From contig CANCXX010000004.1 in assembly GCA_947381965.1 (NCBI GenBank), positions 1 through 64,000 of the forward strand: a stretch of 64,000 nucleotides of DNA, written 5' to 3'. The notes beneath the pieces were generated by a model, which was given only the letters and a program-made list of their open reading frames with translations, was not told the origin of the DNA and searched no databases. Position numbers and translations under genes: made by a program. Within the stretch, counting starts at the first letter, position 1, and every line of letters starts with the position of its first letter. Below, piece after piece: positions 8,725 through 17,322 of this stretch. Origin of the DNA: an uncultured bacterium (GTDB taxonomy: Bacteria > Bacillota > Clostridia > Lachnospirales > Lachnospiraceae).

Positions 8725-10518
8725 GTTTAATCCCTGAAAATCAGAAGGCCCTGTTTCCAAAATAAACTGATGAAATTTCATTAATGAAAAATCTTCTCCC
8801 CAAAGCGTTTCCGCACTGTCTTTTAAAGAGAGAAATTCCAGAAATCCAAGATAATATTTCAGATAGTTTACCGGTTCCTCGACAATATATTCATAGATAT
8901 ATGTAATTGTATTTTGGTCTGTAATTCCAAGTTTTTGCAGAATATTTGCTGTCTGTGTAAGGGAAGCTCCTTCATAATGTATGGCAATGTCAAGCAGAGA
9001 ATAGGTGCACAATTGTAAATTACGGTTAAGGCGGCAAGCCTCATACCATAAGGCTTCTGTAGGGGCCTCCTCCTGTACCAGCTGTTGGGCGTACTGGTAA
9101 GAAAGATTTTCAACATAGAGGGCCCAGCCTTCCGTATACCCTCCATAGTGCAGGAGATAACGGAGGCAGGAGGTATTTCTCAGGTTCATATAAAGCTGAC
9201 TGTATACAGTCTGGTATAAGTGACCGGGATATCCCTCATGGGCCAGGGTAGTATACAAAGTCAGAGCGTCGGGCATGTTTTTCTGGTTAATATAGATAAT
9301 GTTACTGCTCATATCGTCAATAGGGGGCGTCAAATAATATGCGGGGCTTGAGTAGCTTTCCATAGCCGGAGATACGCTTTTAATGGTGCAGGAGGGCGTA
9401 AAATCCTTTTCCAGCCGGGGAAAAGAGGGAAAATCAGCGGACATACGGCGCTGTAAATCGTTTAACATTTCCGCAGCGGTGGAATAGGGGAAGCTTTGGG
9501 CTGACTCGGAATCCATAAAAACCAATTCGGGGCAGCTTTTAAGTAAAGCAGCCAGGGCGGTATAATTTTTCTGGAAGTCTTCAAGCAGCATAGTTTTGAT
9601 TCCCGGAATGCTGCGGGAAGAGCCTGTAATGGAGGCAAGCAGGTATTCGTAATAGGCACGCCCGTCTTTAAAATTACAAAGTCCCATAGCTTCGCCGCTG
9701 CCCTCAAAGACGGTAAAGGCATCTGCCACTGATTCGTAGGCAGGCCCCACCACAGTGGTAAGCAGACGGTCATTTTCAGAAATCCACTGTTCTTTTTGCT
9801 CTCGTGTAATTTGTCCTTTTTCTTCCATAACAGATACTCTTTCATTGAAGGTAGTGTGAAGAAAGTGGGCGCCGGTAGAAAGAAGCTTTTTATCCATGAT
9901 TGCGCAGCACTGTTCTTTCACTTTTTTGACCCCGTTCTCAGACATAAAAAGTCCTCGTTTTTCCTTTTCTTTTTCATATTGGATAAGTCCTTGGAAGTAG
10001 GTGTCTGTCTGATCCAAAATATGCAGATAATCTTCCACATCTTTGGGGCTGCGGAAGGTATAATCGGCAAGGAGAATGGGCAGGCCGGACTGCATTCCGG
10101 AGGAGGGAGAGAGCGGGTCATCATAATAGGCATAGGAGGTTCCCTTAAGGCGCAGCTTCAGGTAACGCTCCAGCAGTTGATAGGCAAAAGCGTCGTCTTC
10201 GCTTAGACCTTGGGGGGATATACGGGAAAGCCGCAAAAGAGCGGATTCCACAGCCTCTTTGCCGTTATCAGCGCCGGAGTCATAAGTAGAAAGGACTGCC
10301 TCACCGGTAAAACCATATTTTTCCGGGTAGGCAAGAGTATAATGCAGGCTTAGGGCATTTCCGGAAAGTTCAGAATAAAACATTTCGTCTGCCAGTGCGT
10401 GAAACATACGGCTGTCGTTTGTAAAAATATAATAGAAAAGGAAAAAAACGGCAGAGAAAAGAAGCGCGGAAAATAAACCGATTTTTTGTTTCCGGGTCAG
10501 GGTTTTTTTAGATGGCAA
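8704..10518 (-). CDS. DUF885 family putative metallohydrolase, membrane anchored
   Basis: 604 aa. One hydrophobic helix at about residues 13-31 after a basic start indicates an N-terminal anchor with the body outside the cell. The family signature HEGYPGH is at about residues 427-433; HExxH-like spacing and a downstream glutamate-rich helix (GGYTEGWALYVE) are what DUF885 proteins show, and they are thought to be zinc peptidases or carboxyl hydrolases. The function has not been established for this group. It is transcribed alone, convergent with the Mrr-like gene and divergent from transketolase. Confidence 0.85.
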   Translation of the reverse strand: MPSKKTLTRKQKIGLFSALLFSAVFFLFYYIFTNDSRMFHALADEMFYSELSGNALSLHYTLAYPEKYGFTGEAVLSTYDSGADNGKEAVESALLRLSRISPQGLSEDDAFAYQLLERYLKLRLKGTSYAYYDDPLSPSSGMQSGLPILLADYTFRSPKDVEDYLHILDQTDTYFQGLIQYEKEKEKRGLFMSENGVKKVKEQCCAIMDKKLLSTGAHFLHTTFNERVSVMEEKGQITREQKEQWISENDRLLTTVVGPAYESVADAFTVFEGSGEAMGLCNFKDGRAYYEYLLASITGSSRSIPGIKTMLLEDFQKNYTALAALLKSCPELVFMDSESAQSFPYSTAAEMLNDLQRRMSADFPSFPRLEKDFTPSCTIKSVSPAMESYSSPAYYLTPPIDDMSSNIIYINQKNMPDALTLYTTLAHEGYPGHLYQTVYSQLYMNLRNTSCLRYLLHYGGYTEGWALYVENLSYQYAQQLVQEEAPTEALWYEACRLNRNLQLCTYSLLDIAIHYEGASLTQTANILQKLGITDQNTITYIYEYIVEEPVNYLKYYLGFLEFLSLKDSAETLWGEDFSLMKFHQFILETGPSDFQGLNDRLSCY

Positions 10519-10544
10519 AATTGTAACCTCACATGACTATTCGT

Positions 10545-10573
10545 TTGATTATATGAAGAAATTATGCTAAAAT
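10545..10573 (+). promoter_or_regulatory. Candidate sigma-A promoter for the transketolase operon
   Basis: TTGATT at 10545-10550, 17-bp spacer, TAAAAT at 10568-10573, about 70 bp ahead of the transketolase start. It lies in the gap between divergent genes. Match to consensus is fair at both boxes. Confidence 0.45.
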
Positions 10574-10641
10574 ATTACAGAGTTCCGCTTAACAGGAACC
10601 ACGTAAATGAAAAGGCTGCTTATATGGAAATGGAGGTTATC

Positions 10642-11484
10642 ATGAACAATCTTGAGCTGAAAAAAATTGCCAATAAGGTAAGAAAAGGCATTGTAACGGC
10701 AGTTCACAGTGCAAAGGCGGGGCATCCGGGAGGCTCTTTGTCTGCGGCTGATATTTATACCTATTTGTATTTTGAGGAAATGAACATAGATCCGGAAAAT
10801 CCAGATATGGAGGAGAGGGACCGTTTTGTTCTGTCCAAAGGGCATACGGCGCCAGGGCTTTATTCCACTCTTGCCAACAGAGGATTTTTCCCTGTGGAGG
10901 ATTTAACAACCCTGCGCAAATTAGGTTCTTATCTGCAGGGGCATCCCTGCATGCAGCACATTCCGGGAGTAGACATGTCAAGCGGTTCTCTTGGGCAGGG
11001 GATTTCCGCAGCGGTGGGCATGGCCCTTTCCGGAAAAATGGACGGTAAAAGCTATCGTGTGTATACACTTCTTGGAGACGGCGAGCTGGAGGAAGGACAG
11101 GTATGGGAGGCTTCCATGTTTGCCGGACACCGTAAGCTGGACAATCTTGTAGTAATTGTGGACAATAACGGACTGCAGATAGACGGGCCGGTGACGGAGG
11201 TATGTTCACCTTATCCTATAGATAAAAAGTTTGAAGCCTTCAATTTCCATGTAATAAATATAGATGCCCATGATTTTGACGCCATCCGTGCCGCTTTTAA
11301 GGAAGCAAGGGAAACAAAAGGAATGCCTACAGCCATAATAGCCCACAGCCTGAAAGGAAAGGGCGTATCCTTTATGGAGGGGAGTGTGGACTGGCATGGC
11401 AAAGCGCCCAATGACAAGGAATATGAGGTTGCAATGGCCGATCTGGAAAAAATCAGCGAAGAACTGGAAAAATGTCAGGAATAA
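10642..11484 (+). CDS. Transketolase, N-terminal subunit
   Basis: 280-aa thiamine-diphosphate-binding half of a split transketolase, which moves two-carbon units between pentose and other sugar phosphates. HSAKAGHPGGSLSAAD near residue 22 and the ThDP/Mg motif GDGELEEGQ...VDNNGLQIDG (about residues 140-175) are diagnostic. Clostridia and archaea usually encode transketolase as two proteins. ATG at 10642 behind GGAGG was chosen; an in-frame upstream ATG at 10564 falls within the likely promoter and has no ribosome site. The partner starts 143 bp downstream, unusually far, across a repeat-containing gap. Confidence 0.93.
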   Translation: MNNLELKKIANKVRKGIVTAVHSAKAGHPGGSLSAADIYTYLYFEEMNIDPENPDMEERDRFVLSKGHTAPGLYSTLANRGFFPVEDLTTLRKLGSYLQGHPCMQHIPGVDMSSGSLGQGISAAVGMALSGKMDGKSYRVYTLLGDGELEEGQVWEASMFAGHRKLDNLVVIVDNNGLQIDGPVTEVCSPYPIDKKFEAFNFHVINIDAHDFDAIRAAFKEARETKGMPTAIIAHSLKGKGVSFMEGSVDWHGKAPNDKEYEVAMADLEKISEELEKCQE

Positions 11485-11490
11485 AAATAT

Positions 11491-11618
11491 GTGCGGAACT
11501 GGAATGGAAAATCAGCACCAGTTAGAACAAGTGCCCAGAACAAATTCTGGATGTGAAACAGACATAATTTGTTCTGCTGACGGGGAACTTGGAAGGACTG
11601 GTGCGGAACTGGAATGGA
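11491..11618 (+). repeat. 18-bp direct repeat pair in the transketolase gap
   Basis: GTGCGGAACTGGAATGGA occurs at 11491-11508 and again at 11601-11618, exactly 110 bp apart, the second copy leading into the GGAGG ribosome site of the C-terminal subunit. This looks like a short duplication that lengthened the gap between the two subunit genes. Confidence 0.8.
11536..11576 (+). promoter_or_regulatory. Inverted repeat in the transketolase gap
   Basis: CAGAACAAAT (11536-11545) and ATTTGTTCTG (11567-11576), a perfect 10-bp inverted repeat with a 21-bp spacer. It could be an operator, or an mRNA hairpin tuning expression of the second subunit. No regulator can be named. Confidence 0.45.
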
Positions 11619-11627
11619 GGTTTTTAT

Positions 11628-12575
11628 ATGGAAGAGAAAATTGTGAAGAAGATTGCCACCAGGGAAAGCTATGGCAATGCGTTGTTAGAGCTTGGCGCGG
11701 AAAATCCCAATGTGGTAGTGCTGGACGCGGACTTGGCAGCGGCTACCAAAACAGGTGTATTTAAGAAAGCCTATCCCGATCGTCATATTGACTGTGGGAT
11801 TGCAGAATGTAATATGACAGGCATTGCGGCAGGTATGTCTACTACAGGAAAAATTCCTTTTGTCAGCAGTTTTGCCATGTTCGCGGCAGGAAGAGCTTTT
11901 GAGCAGGTTAGAAATTCTATCGGTTATCCTCATTTGAATGTAAAAATCGGGGCAACCCATGCAGGCATTACGGTAGGGGAAGACGGCGCCTCTCACCAGT
12001 GCAATGAAGATATTGCTCTTATGCGCACTATCCCCGGTATGGTGGTTATGTGTCCGGCTGATGATGTGGAGGCAAAAGCGGCCGTAAAAGCGGCGGCGGA
12101 ATATGTAGGGCCTGTTTATATAAGGTTTGGCCGTGCAGCCTGCCCGGTAATTAACGACAGGCCGGATTATAAATTTGAAATTGGAAAGGGAACAGTTGTA
12201 CGCGAAGGGACGGATGTAACTATTGTGGCAACAGGTATCTGTGTGGGCAATGCGCTGGAGGCGGCGGAAATGCTGGAAAAGGAAGGCGTAAGCGCAGAGG
12301 TTATCAACATTTGCACCATTAAGCCGCTGGATGAAGAGATTATTATTAACTCTGCCAAAAAGACGGGAAAAGTGGTAACAGCAGAAGAGCATTCTGTAAT
12401 TGGCGGCCTTGGAAGCGCAGTGTGCGACGCACTTTGCGCAGCATATCCGGTACCGGTAAAGAAAATTGGAATGCAGGATGTTTTTGGAGAATCCGGATCG
12501 GCCTCCGCGCTGGTGGAAAAGTATAAGCTGGATGGGAAAGGGATCTACGGGCAGATAAAAGAGTTTCTCGCATAG
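11628..12575 (+). CDS. Transketolase, C-terminal subunit
   Basis: 315-aa pyrimidine-binding and C-terminal domains of transketolase; completes the enzyme with the gene upstream. Typical segments are ATRESYGNALLELG, VVVLDADLAAATK, FPSFAMF-type loop (VSSFAMFAAGRAFEQ) and GATHAGITVGEDGASHQ. The ATG at 11628 lies after GGAGG with 7-bp spacing; an in-frame ATG at 11589 lacks a ribosome site and would add 13 residues. Ribulose-phosphate epimerase follows, so this is a small pentose-phosphate operon. Confidence 0.93.
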   Translation: MEEKIVKKIATRESYGNALLELGAENPNVVVLDADLAAATKTGVFKKAYPDRHIDCGIAECNMTGIAAGMSTTGKIPFVSSFAMFAAGRAFEQVRNSIGYPHLNVKIGATHAGITVGEDGASHQCNEDIALMRTIPGMVVMCPADDVEAKAAVKAAAEYVGPVYIRFGRAACPVINDRPDYKFEIGKGTVVREGTDVTIVATGICVGNALEAAEMLEKEGVSAEVINICTIKPLDEEIIINSAKKTGKVVTAEEHSVIGGLGSAVCDALCAAYPVPVKKIGMQDVFGESGSASALVEKYKLDGKGIYGQIKEFLA

Positions 12576-12657
12576 AGTACATTTCCTGAAAATTTATGGC
12601 AAAAGCAGTTTTTATATTGTTTGTCATAAAAAGCAGGGGTAAATTGGAGGAGTGTCC

Positions 12658-13353
12658 ATGAACATTTTAGCGCCGTCTCTTCTGGCAGCGGATTTTAATA
12701 TTTTGGGAAAGCAGATTAAGGAAACGGAAAAAGCGGGAGCGGAGTATCTGCATATTGATGTTATGGATGGTATTTTTGTTCCCAGCATTTCCTTTGGAAT
12801 GCCGCTTATTTCGTCCATCAGGGACACAAGCGGACAGTTTTTTGATGTTCACTTAATGATTGTGGAACCGGAGCGGTATATCAGGGAATTTGTGGAATGT
12901 GGCGCCGACGGCATCACATTCCACCTGGAAGCGGCCAGGGATGTCCGGCAAATCATTGAAGCAATTCATGAGGCAGGAGCAAAGGCAGGGATTTCCATTA
13001 AACCGGGAACGCCGCTGGAGGCGGTTTACCCTTACCTGCAGGAGGTGGAGCTGATTTTAATTATGAGTGTGGAGCCTGGGTTTGGAGGGCAGCCCTTTAT
13101 GCCGGAAGCCTATGAACGGATTAGGCAGCTTAGAAACTATATTGACAAAAATAAACTTTCCGTTAAGATAGAAGTGGACGGCGGCGTCGGGAAGAAAAAT
13201 GTCAGGGAAGTGATTGGAGCTGGGGCAGATATTTGCGTGGCAGGCTCCGCCGTATTTAAAAAGCGAAGCATAAGTGAGAATATCTCTCACTTTATGGCTG
13301 CATTTAAAGAAAATGAAAAGAAGAAAATGATAAGCGATGGAAAAATTAGGTAG
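12658..13353 (+). CDS. rpe: Ribulose-phosphate 3-epimerase
   Basis: 231-aa TIM-barrel enzyme interconverting ribulose-5-phosphate and xylulose-5-phosphate. Family signatures are intact: APSLLAADF, HIDVMDGIFVPSISFG, MSVEPGFGGQPFMP and VDGGVG. ATG at 12658 has GGAGG 7 bp upstream; the in-frame GTG at 12652 is only one base from that site and is rejected. It follows the transketolase pair by 82 bp, which supports a pentose-phosphate unit, and its 3' end overlaps the next gene by 17 bp, suggesting coupled translation. Confidence 0.95.
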   Translation: MNILAPSLLAADFNILGKQIKETEKAGAEYLHIDVMDGIFVPSISFGMPLISSIRDTSGQFFDVHLMIVEPERYIREFVECGADGITFHLEAARDVRQIIEAIHEAGAKAGISIKPGTPLEAVYPYLQEVELILIMSVEPGFGGQPFMPEAYERIRQLRNYIDKNKLSVKIEVDGGVGKKNVREVIGAGADICVAGSAVFKKRSISENISHFMAAFKENEKKKMISDGKIR

Positions 13354-14209
13354 AAATGACCGGTGCTGGTGCGGCAGCGGCAAAAAGTATAAAGCATGCC
13401 ATATGGCTTTTGACGAGAAAATTCATCACTATGAGCTGGAGGGGCATATTGTACCTGAGCGGAGTATGATTAAGAGCAGGGAACAGATTGAAGGAATTAA
13501 AGAGAGCAGTGTTATAAACATTGCTGTGCTGGACGCTGTGGAAAAAATGATAGGTCCGGGAGTTAATACCCAGATGATTGACGATGTGGTACATGATGTA
13601 ACCGTGCGGATGGGAGGAATTCCCGCCCCTTTAAATTATGAGGGATACCCCAAAAGCGTATGTACCTCAATCAATGAGGTAGTCTGTCATGGTATCCCTT
13701 CAAAGGATGTTATATTAAAAGAAGGGGATATAGTAAATGTGGATGCGTCCACATTATATAAAGGATACTTTTCAGATTCTTCCAGAATGTACTGTATCGG
13801 AAAGGTAAGCGAAGAAAAGAGAAAGCTGGTACAGGTCACAAAGGAATGTATGGAAAAAGGAATTGCCATGGTAAAGCCCTGGGGATTTCTTGGGGATATG
13901 GGACAGGCAGTCAACGACTATGCCAGGGCAAACGGGTACAGCGTTGTGGTTGACATTGGCGGTCATGGCATAGGCATGGAATTTCATGAGGAACCCTTTG
14001 TAAGTTATGTAACGAAGGCAGGCACAGAGATGCTTTTGGTACCAGGATTTGTATTTACCATAGAACCCATGGTGAATATGGGAACCAATGAGATTTACGT
14101 GGATGAGGACGACAACTGGACCGTTTATACCGCAGATGGAAAACCTTCTGCCCAGTGGGAGGTTACAGTAGCAGTTACTGAAGACGGATGCCAGGTGCTT
14201 ACGTGGTAG
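13337..14209 (+). CDS. map: Type I methionine aminopeptidase with SEC-C zinc motif
   Basis: 290 aa. Residues 1-35 hold a SEC-C metal-binding motif (NDRCWCGSGKKYKACH), also found at the end of SecA. The rest is a type I methionine aminopeptidase removing N-terminal Met from nascent proteins. Metal ligands are visible: VDASTLYKGYFSDSS (two Asp), GHGIGMEFHEEP (His), FTIEPM (Glu) and WEVTVAVTEDG (Glu). SEC-C-bearing MetAPs are a known variant in Firmicutes, often beside a second plain MetAP near ribosomal genes. It overlaps rpe by 17 bp. The SEC-C part may help ribosome or metal docking (inference). Confidence 0.93.
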   Translation: MEKLGRNDRCWCGSGKKYKACHMAFDEKIHHYELEGHIVPERSMIKSREQIEGIKESSVINIAVLDAVEKMIGPGVNTQMIDDVVHDVTVRMGGIPAPLNYEGYPKSVCTSINEVVCHGIPSKDVILKEGDIVNVDASTLYKGYFSDSSRMYCIGKVSEEKRKLVQVTKECMEKGIAMVKPWGFLGDMGQAVNDYARANGYSVVVDIGGHGIGMEFHEEPFVSYVTKAGTEMLLVPGFVFTIEPMVNMGTNEIYVDEDDNWTVYTADGKPSAQWEVTVAVTEDGCQVLTW

Positions 14210-14266
14210 CGGTATAAAAAAGGCCGTCAGACGCAGGCAAAGTCCGTGATATGCAGGAGTATAAGA

Positions 14267-14295
14267 TTGAGAAAAACTGAATAATCTGTTATACT
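14267..14295 (+). promoter_or_regulatory. Promoter of the glycerol operon
   Basis: TTGAGA (14267-14272), 17-bp spacer, TATACT (14290-14295). Transcription would begin near 14302, directly ahead of the inverted repeat at 14307-14346 and 80 bp before the first gene. Confidence 0.6.
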
Positions 14296-14306
14296 CATAG
14301 AAACGG

Positions 14307-14346
14307 TGGTCATACAAAAACCAAATAAGATATTTTTGTATGACCA
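14307..14346 (+). promoter_or_regulatory. 14-bp perfect inverted repeat, likely operator or leader hairpin
   Basis: TGGTCATACAAAAA (14307-14320) and TTTTTGTATGACCA (14333-14346), spacer of 12 bp. It starts a few bases past the predicted transcription start, the place for a repressor operator or a 5' UTR stem. The T run is on the inner side of the right arm, so it is not a standard terminator. The local context (glycerol catabolism) suggests control by a glycerol-linked factor, but no binding protein can be named from sequence. Confidence 0.6.
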
Positions 14347-14380
14347 TTTATAACATTAAATGGATTGAAAGGACATATTT

Positions 14381-15859
14381 ATGTATGATGTGATTATCAT
14401 TGGCGCGGGGGTAAGCGGATGTGCCATTGCCAGGGAACTGGCCCGCCTGGAATTAAAAACGCTGGTTCTTGAGAAAGCCTCTGACTTATGTGAGGGAACT
14501 TCCAAGGCCAACAGTGGAATTGTCCATGGCGGGTTTGACGCAAAACCGGGAACCTTGAAGGCGAAGCTCAATGTGGAGGGCAGCAGGGAAATGGAGGCTC
14601 TTTCAAAGGAACTTGATTTTCCTTACCGCCAAAATGGTTCTCTGGTGCTGTGCTTTGATGAAAAGGACAAAGACAGGCTGGAGAAATTGAAAAAGAGCGG
14701 CCAGTCCAATGGCGTGGAAGGGCTAAAAGTCTTAGACCGGCAGACCCTGCGCTCCCTGGAACCAATGGTGGGGGAGAAGGCTGTAGCAGCGCTTTATGCT
14801 CCTTCGGGAGCCATTGTGTGTCCTTTTGGGCTTACCATTGCCCTGGCGGAAAACGCAGCGGAAAACGGAGTGGAATTCCATTTCCAAAGGGAAGTGAAAG
14901 CCATTCGGAGAGAGAATGACAGCTATTTGGTTAAGACACAGGCCGGCGACTATGAGGCAAAGGTTGTAATCAATGCTGCAGGCGTATACGCTGATGAAAT
15001 CCATAACATGATAAGTGCATATAAAATGAAGATTACTCCCAGAAAAGGGGAGTATCTTCTTTATGATAAAAATGTGGGAGGTATGGTAAAGCATACCCTG
15101 TTTCAGCTTCCTACAGTTCTTGGAAAAGGGGTTCTGGTAACGCCTACTGTACATGGAAATCTGCTGACTGGCCCTACTGCTATGGATATAGATGATAAGG
15201 AGGGAGTGGAAACCTCCAGGGAGGGCATGGGCCAGGTAATGGAAAAAGCCGCCCTTAGTGTTTGCAGCATTCCGGGAAATGCCGTTATTACTTCTTTTGC
15301 AGGGCTTCGGGCCCATATCTCAAAAGCACCGGAAAAAGAGGGCGGGGAGACGGAATGGCGGGAAGACGACTTTATTATAGGAGAAGTATGGGACGCGCCA
15401 GGATTTATTGATGTGGCGGGAATAGAATCGCCTGGGCTTTCCTGCGCTCCTGCGACTGGCAGATATGTGGCGGATATGGTAAGAAAATTGCTTAACCCTC
15501 CGGTTAAAATAAACTTCAGGGCGGAAAGAAAAGGGATAGTAAATATGGCCCAGGCATCCAGGGAAGAGCAGCAAGAGCTGATAAAGAAAAACCCGGCCTA
15601 TGGCAATGTGATTTGCCGCTGCGAAATGATTACCGAGGGAGAAATTGTGGATGCCATTCGAAGACCTTTAGGGGCAGTGACTACGGATGGCATTAAACGG
15701 CGTACCCGCGCAGGGATGGGCCGGTGCCAGTCAGGTTTTTGTAATCCAAAAGTGGTTGAGATCCTGGCAAGAGAGCTTCACAGGGATGAAAGCGAAATCA
15801 AAAAGGCGGGGGAGGACTCCTGGTATCTTCTGTCCCCGGAAGAAGGGAGAAACCTATGA
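14381..15859 (+). CDS. FAD-dependent glycerol-3-phosphate dehydrogenase-like oxidoreductase
   Basis: 492 aa. Begins with a DAO/FAD Rossmann motif (IIGAGVSGCAIAREL) and EGTSKANSGIVHGGFD, as in GlpA/LhgO-type flavoproteins. The C-terminal ~85 residues carry a BFD-like [2Fe-2S] domain with CRCEM and GRCQSGFC cysteines, as in anaerobic GlpA. It probably oxidises sn-glycerol-3-phosphate to dihydroxyacetone phosphate, passing electrons to the flavoprotein encoded next. Start codon follows GAAAGGA. Its stop overlaps the next start (ATGA, 15856-15859), and glycerol kinase follows, which makes the glycerol assignment strong; paralogues of this family can act on other 2-hydroxyacids. Confidence 0.88.
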   Translation: MYDVIIIGAGVSGCAIARELARLELKTLVLEKASDLCEGTSKANSGIVHGGFDAKPGTLKAKLNVEGSREMEALSKELDFPYRQNGSLVLCFDEKDKDRLEKLKKSGQSNGVEGLKVLDRQTLRSLEPMVGEKAVAALYAPSGAIVCPFGLTIALAENAAENGVEFHFQREVKAIRRENDSYLVKTQAGDYEAKVVINAAGVYADEIHNMISAYKMKITPRKGEYLLYDKNVGGMVKHTLFQLPTVLGKGVLVTPTVHGNLLTGPTAMDIDDKEGVETSREGMGQVMEKAALSVCSIPGNAVITSFAGLRAHISKAPEKEGGETEWREDDFIIGEVWDAPGFIDVAGIESPGLSCAPATGRYVADMVRKLLNPPVKINFRAERKGIVNMAQASREEQQELIKKNPAYGNVICRCEMITEGEIVDAIRRPLGAVTTDGIKRRTRAGMGRCQSGFCNPKVVEILARELHRDESEIKKAGEDSWYLLSPEEGRNL

Positions 15860-17322
15860 GAAAAGTAGATCTGGCGATTATTGGCGGCGGTCCGGCAGGG
15901 ATGGCGGCGGCTCTTTCTGCTTATGACGAAGGTGTGAAAGATATATTAATTCTGGAAAGAGATAAAGAGCTTGGAGGTATTTTAAACCAGTGTATCCATA
16001 ATGGATTTGGTCTTCATACATTTAAGGAAGAGCTTACCGGGCCGGAATATGCGGTGCGCTATGTGGAGAAGGTGCAGGAAAATGGGATCCCCAGCCTGTT
16101 AAATACGATGGTAGTGGATATACAGGGGGGGAGTCCCTGTATGGTTACAGCGATGAACAGAAAGATGGGGCTTTTCCAGATAGAGGCAGGGGCGGTAATC
16201 CTTGCCATGGGGTGCAGGGAGCGTGCAAGAGGCGCTATGAATATACCGGGAGGCCGTCCGGCAGGAATTTATTCTGCAGGAACAGCTCAGCGTTATGTAA
16301 ATATAGAAGGCCGGATGCCGGGCCGGGAAGTAGTTGTGCTTGGTTCAGGGGATATAGGTCTGATTATGGCAAGACGGATGACGCTTCAGGGGGCGAAGGT
16401 AAAGCTTGTGGCGGAGATTATGCCCTATTCAGGCGGGTTAAAGCGAAATATTGTACAATGTCTGGACGACTTTGGAATTCCCCTTAAACTTAGCCATACA
16501 GTTACGCAAATTCATGGAAAAGACAGAGTGGAAGGGGTAACCATCGCAAAGGTGGATGAAAACCGAGAACCTGTTCCGGGTACGGAAGAGAGGATTGATT
16601 GTGACACACTGCTATTATCCTGCGGGCTGATACCGGAAAATGAGTTAAGCCGGAAAGCCGGAGCTAAAATGGATGATATGACCATGGGACCGGTAGTAAA
16701 TGCAAGGCTGGAAACTACAGTCCATGGGATTTTTGCATGTGGAAATGTGCTTCATGTCCATGATTTGGTAGATAATGTTTCAAAGGAGGCGGCTGATGCA
16801 GGCCGTTTTGCCGCTGATTATATTTTAAATGGGGAAACAGACTGGGGAGAGGCATTGCGGCCCAAAATTCCAAAGAAAACCCAATGTACCCTGCCGGAAG
16901 GCAGAGACGCAGGAAAAGAGCTGATTTGCATTGGATGTCCGGTGGGATGCCTGATAACTGCAGGAAGAAATGAGGATGGAAGCTTTGCCATTACCGGAAA
17001 TACCTGTAAAAAAGGGGAGGAATACGCCATCAATGAGCTGACGGCGCCTGTACGGACAGTTACCTCATTTATCCGGGTGAAGGAAGGGCCGGAAGCAGAA
17101 AATGACGGAAAGAGGCTGACGGCAAGAACGGTTCCGGTGAAAACTGCGGCGGAAATTCCCAAAGAGAAGATTGACGAATGTATGGCACAGATTCGTGCAG
17201 CGTCTGTTTATCCGCCGGTTAAGGTGGGAGATGTGTTGATTGAAAATGCAGCGGGAACCTCCATTCCGGTAATTGCCACCGGAAATATTTTTGCAGGGCA
17301 TAAGCAGGGAGGAATAGAATGA
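15856..17322 (+). CDS. FAD/NAD-dependent oxidoreductase fused to a DUF1667 domain
   Basis: 488 aa. Residues 1 to about 355 are a pyridine-nucleotide-disulfide-type flavoprotein ([19 protein letters not shown]; second Rossmann [26 protein letters not shown]). Residues about 365-488 are a DUF1667 domain with CIGCPVGC and [11 protein letters not shown], four cysteines that likely bind an iron-sulfur cluster. In many Clostridia the two parts are separate adjacent genes in the glpA-like/oxidoreductase/DUF1667/glpK operon (family knowledge); here they are one protein. It probably plays the electron-transfer role of GlpB/GlpC. Overlaps both neighbours by 4 bp. Confidence 0.88.
   Translation: MRKVDLAIIGGGPAGMAAALSAYDEGVKDILILERDKELGGILNQCIHNGFGLHTFKEELTGPEYAVRYVEKVQENGIPSLLNTMVVDIQGGSPCMVTAMNRKMGLFQIEAGAVILAMGCRERARGAMNIPGGRPAGIYSAGTAQRYVNIEGRMPGREVVVLGSGDIGLIMARRMTLQGAKVKLVAEIMPYSGGLKRNIVQCLDDFGIPLKLSHTVTQIHGKDRVEGVTIAKVDENREPVPGTEERIDCDTLLLSCGLIPENELSRKAGAKMDDMTMGPVVNARLETTVHGIFACGNVLHVHDLVDNVSKEAADAGRFAADYILNGETDWGEALRPKIPKKTQCTLPEGRDAGKELICIGCPVGCLITAGRNEDGSFAITGNTCKKGEEYAINELTAPVRTVTSFIRVKEGPEAENDGKRLTARTVPVKTAAEIPKEKIDECMAQIRAASVYPPVKVGDVLIENAAGTSIPVIATGNIFAGHKQGGIE

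Noticed and set aside
11685-12392. 235-codon open frame antisense to transketolase
   Set aside because: Cys/His/Arg-rich shadow composition and full overlap with an intact enzyme gene.
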